Assembly (NCBI GenBank): GCA_002343715.1
Contig: DDSA01000190.1
Location: 1 to 9,353 of the forward strand
Direction: 5' to 3'
DNA from: Phycisphaerales bacterium UBA2402
Lineage (GTDB): Bacteria; Planctomycetota; Phycisphaerae; Phycisphaerales; UBA1924
DNA length: 9,353 bases
Shown: positions 6,703 through 9,353 of the stretch, in pieces
How the letters are laid out: each line of letters starts with the position of its first letter
How positions within the stretch are numbered: position 1 is the first letter of the stretch
Notes under the pieces: model-generated
Databases searched by the model: none
What the model was told of the DNA's origin: nothing
The model's input: the letters and a program-made list of their open reading frames with translations, nothing else
Program-made: the position numbers and the translations under genes

Positions 6703-6738
6703 CCAAAGCACACGCGGTTCCTGAACCACGACAACCAC

Positions 6739-6774
6739 AGCCCCCGGGAGGCCGACCTCCCGGGGGCTTTTATT
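6739..6774 (+). terminator. Strong intrinsic terminator after the lamin-tail protein gene
   Basis: A 13-bp perfect stem pairs 6739-6751 (AGCCCCCGGGAGG) with 6756-6768 around a CCGA loop. It is followed by TTTATT, 37 bases after the stop codon. The opposite strand lacks a T tract, so it should act on the plus strand only. It separates the lamin-tail unit from the nuclease gene, which must therefore have its own promoter. Confidence 0.92.
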
Positions 6775-6845
6775 GGAACTTCACGCGCCGATCGAGCGTC
6801 GGCCGCGCACGAAGACCCTTTCGGAAAGCGATCCGCGCGGCCGCG

Positions 6846-6860
6846 TGAACGTATAGTTCA
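6846..6860 (+). promoter_or_regulatory. TATAGT -10 box centred in a perfect inverted repeat
   Basis: TGAAC at 6846-6850 and GTTCA at 6856-6860 form a perfect 5-5-5 inverted repeat. TATAGT, a five-of-six -10 match, occupies 6852-6857 within it. Transcription would start near 6864, giving a leader of about 45 bases before the ATG at 6909. No good -35 is seen. A repressor bound here would block the promoter directly. The GAAC-N5-GTTC spacing differs from the GAAC-N4-GTTC of the Gram-positive LexA box, so no regulator is named. Confidence 0.5.
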
Positions 6861-6908
6861 TCAGCCTCGGCGAGTGTTCGCCGTTTTCTGACGATGGAGC
6901 ATCCGCCC

Positions 6909-9050
6909 ATGGCAACCGTGCATCGCCGCGCCAGTTCTTGTGCGCTGGTCCTTGTGGCCGGAACGGTTGCCGCCGCGCCCGCCACGGCGCAACTTCGGAT
7001 CGCCACCTGGAATCTCACGAACTATCAGGGGCAGGCCGATCGGGACGCGGCGATCCAGACGGCGGTCTTCGGTGTGTACCAGGGGCGGTCGATGTCGCCG
7101 GACGTGATCCTGCTTCAGGAGTTCACCAACGCCGCGGCGCTGTCGCGTTTCGTGTCGCTGATGAACGCCGTGACGGGTCCGAACACGTGGGGCGCCGCAA
7201 CGTTCATCAACGGCCCCGACACCGACGGCGTCTGCGTCTATCGGCGGTCCAAGGTTCAGTTGATCGGCACGACGATCGCGGCCTTCAGCACGGGGACCAC
7301 ATCCGACCAGCCCCGCCACACCTACCGCTACGACATCCGCCCGGTGGGGTATACCTCCGCCGGGGCGACCATCGGTTGCTACAACGTCCACATGAAATCG
7401 GGCAGCTCGAGCGACGACAACGCGCGCCGCTTGATCGAGACGACGCGCATCCGATCCAACGCCGAGGGGCAGGACACCAACGGGGAGGGGTCGGGGCTGC
7501 CCGCGGGCTATCAGTTCCTGGTCGCCGGCGACTTCAACGTGCAGACGGCGTCGCAGTCGGGGTACGTGAAACTCGTGGGCAGCGAAGCGAACAACAGCGG
7601 ACGGTTCTTCGATCCGATCCGCAGCGGGAACAACGGCAGCGGGGCGGGGAACAACGGGAGTTGGAACAACTCCTCCGCCTACAGGTACATTCACACGCAG
7701 GACCCCACCGGGGCGGGGGGCATGGACGATCGGCTGGACATCATCCTGCTCGGCGCGGGGTTGCTCGACGGGCAGGGGTTCAACTACATCGGCAACCCGA
7801 ACCTGACGTACAGCCAGACCACCTGGAACGACCCGAACCATTCGTACCGCGCGTGGGGCAACGACGGCAGCAGTTTCGATGCGCAACTCACGACCACCGG
7901 GAACACCATGGTGGGCGAAGTGATCGCGCAGGCGCTCAAGACGTGCGCGACCACGGCGGGCGGGCACCTGCCGGTCTTTCTCGACCTGCGCGTGCCGCCG
8001 AAGGTGAGCGCCCCGACGGTGGTGGACTTCGGTTCGGTGGCCCAGGGCCTGACCGCGCAGCAGAGCGTGCCCATCGGCAACGGGGGCGACGTCGCGCTGT
8101 GGACCGCCGCGGGCATCGCCAACGTCTCGTACACGCTGTCGGCCAGCGCGGGGTTCACGGCGCCGATGGGCTCGTTCATCGACGCACCGGGCGGCGGGCT
8201 GAACAACCACACGATCACGATGAACACCTCGACGCCGGGGGCCAAGAGCGGCACGGTGACGATCACGAGCAACGCCCCCGATGAGCCGACCCGGGTGATC
8301 CTGTTGACGGGCTTCGTGGTGCCGCCGAACCAGCCGCCCATCGCCGACGCGGGGCCGGACTTCGCGGTGACGGACTCCGACGGCAGCGGCGATGAAGTCG
8401 TGATCCTTGACGGCTCGGGCAGCTACGACCCCGACGGCACGATCGTGCTCTACCGCTGGACGCGTGGGGCAACGCAGCTGGCCTCGGGCCCCTCGCCGAC
8501 ATCGAGCGTGACGCTCGCTGTGGGGGTTCACACGATCCAACTCATGGTGACGGACAACGGCAACGCCACGGCGACGGACACGGTGGTCGTGACGGTGCAA
8601 CCGCGTCCGAACCAACCGCCGGCGGCGAACGCGGGCCCCGATCGATCGGCGGTGGATGTGGACGGCGACGGGTTCGAGAGCATCGCGCTCGACGGCACGG
8701 CAAGCGCGGACCCGGACGGCTCGATCGTGAGTTGGGTGTGGAGCACGCCCGACCTGGGCCAGATCGCAGCGGGGGAAGCGCCGACGGTGTCGCTGCCCCT
8801 GGGCGAGCACACGGTGACTCTGCTGGTGACCGACGACAACGGCGCGACCGACACGGACACGATGACGGTCACGATCACCCCCTGCTACGCGGATTACAAC
8901 CGTGACGGCGGGATCGACGGGGCCGATGTGGACGCCTTCTTCGCCGATTGGGAGTTCGGCGCTCCGGGCGCGGACATCAACGCCGACGGCGGGATCGATG
9001 GGGCCGATGTCGAAGCCTTCTTCCTGCGGTGGGAAGCCGGGGTCTGCTGA
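6909..9050 (+). CDS. Secreted EEP-family nuclease-like protein with PKD domains and EF-hand tail
   Basis: This 713-residue exported protein has a signal peptide (residues 1-27, ending ATA before QLRIATWN). Residues about 29-358 are an endonuclease/exonuclease/phosphatase (DNase I-like) domain: TWN35, the metal-binding E71 in LLQEF, H161 in YNVHMKSG, D208 and N210 in AGDFNV, the MDDRLDIIL strand (D273-D277), and terminal H353 in GGHLPVFLDL. The canonical SDH motif reads GGH, so the metal-binding Asp just before the histidine is Gly. Residues about 364-472 are an Ig-like choice-of-anchor/ASH-type domain (VDFGSVAQG...TSNAP). PKD domains follow at about 474-562 and 568-658 (NQPPxAxAGPD, DPDGxIV). 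Residues 659-713 are the two-loop EF-hand module. Extracellular DNA hydrolysis is the first guess; phosphatase or phosphodiesterase activity is possible. The start at 6909 is chosen over the ATG at 6894 because TGGAG at 6895-6899 is then a nine-base-spaced RBS. The gene follows a strong terminator. Confidence 0.87.
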   Translation: MATVHRRASSCALVLVAGTVAAAPATAQLRIATWNLTNYQGQADRDAAIQTAVFGVYQGRSMSPDVILLQEFTNAAALSRFVSLMNAVTGPNTWGAATFINGPDTDGVCVYRRSKVQLIGTTIAAFSTGTTSDQPRHTYRYDIRPVGYTSAGATIGCYNVHMKSGSSSDDNARRLIETTRIRSNAEGQDTNGEGSGLPAGYQFLVAGDFNVQTASQSGYVKLVGSEANNSGRFFDPIRSGNNGSGAGNNGSWNNSSAYRYIHTQDPTGAGGMDDRLDIILLGAGLLDGQGFNYIGNPNLTYSQTTWNDPNHSYRAWGNDGSSFDAQLTTTGNTMVGEVIAQALKTCATTAGGHLPVFLDLRVPPKVSAPTVVDFGSVAQGLTAQQSVPIGNGGDVALWTAAGIANVSYTLSASAGFTAPMGSFIDAPGGGLNNHTITMNTSTPGAKSGTVTITSNAPDEPTRVILLTGFVVPPNQPPIADAGPDFAVTDSDGSGDEVVILDGSGSYDPDGTIVLYRWTRGATQLASGPSPTSSVTLAVGVHTIQLMVTDNGNATATDTVVVTVQPRPNQPPAANAGPDRSAVDVDGDGFESIALDGTASADPDGSIVSWVWSTPDLGQIAAGEAPTVSLPLGEHTVTLLVTDDNGATDTDTMTVTITPCYADYNRDGGIDGADVDAFFADWEFGAPGADINADGGIDGADVEAFFLRWEAGVC
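8328..8882 (+). repeat. Two tandem PKD domains (coding)
   Basis: Two units start at 8328 and 8610, 94 codons apart. Each opens NQPPxAxAGPD, then a D-G-S/D-G-T plus S-x-DPDGxIVxxxW segment, and closes with LxVGxHTVxLxVTDxxGATxTDTxxVTV. This is the standard PKD beta-sandwich pattern. These domains usually act as spacers or in protein/carbohydrate contact on secreted enzymes. Confidence 0.82.
8883..9047 (+). repeat. EF-hand/dockerin-like C-terminal module of the nuclease (coding)
   Basis: Two calcium loops open at D662 (8892) and D689 (8973), again 27 residues apart. They read D-Y-N-R-D-G-G-I-D-G-A-D and D-I-N-A-D-G-G-I-D-G-A-D, each followed by VxAFFxxWE. The module is bounded by C659 and the terminal C713, a likely disulfide clamp. 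It is the same module as in the lamin-tail protein and in the convergent gene at the window end. Confidence 0.8.
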
Positions 9051-9208
9051 GAACCGTCACTCGGTTTGGTGTGCTGTTTCGACTGGCTTCACGCGGTCCA
9101 CGGGATACCCAGCCCGCGACATTGCGGGGGGAAGGTGCGTTGGTCCATCTTGAACAACGCGGCGCGAGTACGGCCCGATGCGGCGCGATGTTCTGAGTCT
9201 TATTTCGT
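9051..9208. other. 158-bp intergenic region between convergent genes
   Basis: No gene is seen. AACCG at 9052-9056 can pair with CGGTT at 9062-9066 around TCACT directly after the nuclease stop. It has only a short T run, so it is a weak terminator candidate. No strong bidirectional terminator is visible before the convergent stop at 9209-9211. Confidence 0.4.
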
Positions 9209-9353
9209 TCAGCAGCCGCCGGCCTCCCAGGCGCTGAAGAACGTATCGACATCACCGCCGTCGATGCCGCCGTCGGCGTTCACATCGGCGCTGGGGTCGC
9301 CCGATTCCCACGCGAGGAAGAAGGCGTCCACATCGGCCCCGTCCACGCCGCCG
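9209..9353 (-). CDS. C-terminal fragment of another protein with the EF-hand/dockerin-like tail (partial)
   Basis: The reverse strand is open from the window edge to a TGA at 9211-9209, giving 47 codons. It reads GGVDGADVDAFFLAWESG, then a second loop D-V-N-A-D-G-G-I-D-G-G-D followed by VDTFFSAWEAGGC and stop. The spacing between the two units is 27 residues, as in the two plus-strand proteins, and the protein likewise ends near a cysteine. The rest of the protein lies beyond the window, so its main function is unknown; a secreted or surface protein is expected. It converges on the nuclease gene. Confidence 0.85.
   Translation of the reverse strand, partial: GGVDGADVDAFFLAWESGDPSADVNADGGIDGGDVDTFFSAWEAGGC

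Noticed and set aside
4438..6738. Long minus-strand ORF (766 codons) opposite the lamin-tail protein gene
   Set aside because: The translation is low-complexity Val/Ala/Gly/Arg with no domain. It mirrors the plus-strand codon bias, and the plus strand has a signal peptide and clear domains.
6894..6908. ATG at 6894 as start of the nuclease gene
   Set aside because: It has no Shine-Dalgarno. Its own bases form the TGGAG that serves the ATG at 6909.
6861..8810. Long minus-strand ORF (649 codons) opposite the EEP nuclease gene
   Set aside because: It is Arg/Val/His-rich without motifs. The plus strand has conserved EEP and PKD motifs in order.

Overview
The window is high-GC DNA, most likely from a planctomycete of the class Phycisphaerae. 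The best evidence is a C-terminal module of two 12-residue calcium loops, each followed by a VxxFFxxWE helix. It occurs in three separate secreted proteins here. A block of DCNGNGxPDEC repeats and the mix of Sec-exported multidomain proteins point the same way. The taxonomic call is inference from recalled family patterns; no search was run.

Layout. Positions 1-203 (minus strand) hold the start of an exported protein resembling the N-terminus of S9/dipeptidyl-peptidase-IV-type peptidases. It diverges from 304-1581 (plus), an exported protein with an N-terminal LolA/DUF2092-like domain and a C-terminal TlpA-type thioredoxin domain (WCPPC). Two GT2-family glycosyltransferases follow, at 1825-3384 and 3372-4262. 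They overlap by 13 bp and form a translationally coupled pair, probably for a surface glycan. The first has a TATACT box so close to its ATG that the mRNA would be leaderless.

A 436-bp gap (4263-4698) precedes the next gene. It holds an AT-richer stretch, a TTGACA/TATACC promoter candidate, a possible three-way-junction RNA with an extra hairpin, and a 31-codon upstream ORF whose TGA overlaps the next ATG. These lead into 4699-6702, a secreted protein with a lamin-tail-like domain, nine DxNxNGxxDxC calcium-loop repeats, an unassigned beta-rich domain and the C-terminal EF-hand module. A strong intrinsic terminator (6739-6774) closes that unit.

Positions 6909-9050 encode a secreted endonuclease/exonuclease/phosphatase (EEP) family protein with a choice-of-anchor-like domain, two PKD domains and the same C-terminal module. 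A perfect inverted repeat lies over its TATAGT box. Positions 9209-9353 (minus) are the C-terminal end of a convergent gene carrying a third copy of the module.

How the genes may work together. The second half looks like a cell-surface or extracellular set: a lamin-tail protein and an EEP nuclease-like protein, domains found in one polypeptide in some extracellular nucleases, here split between adjacent genes that share a dockerin-like tail. The shared tail suggests a common partner or anchoring route. The first half is ordinary envelope biology: a thiol-disulfide protein and glycan synthesis.
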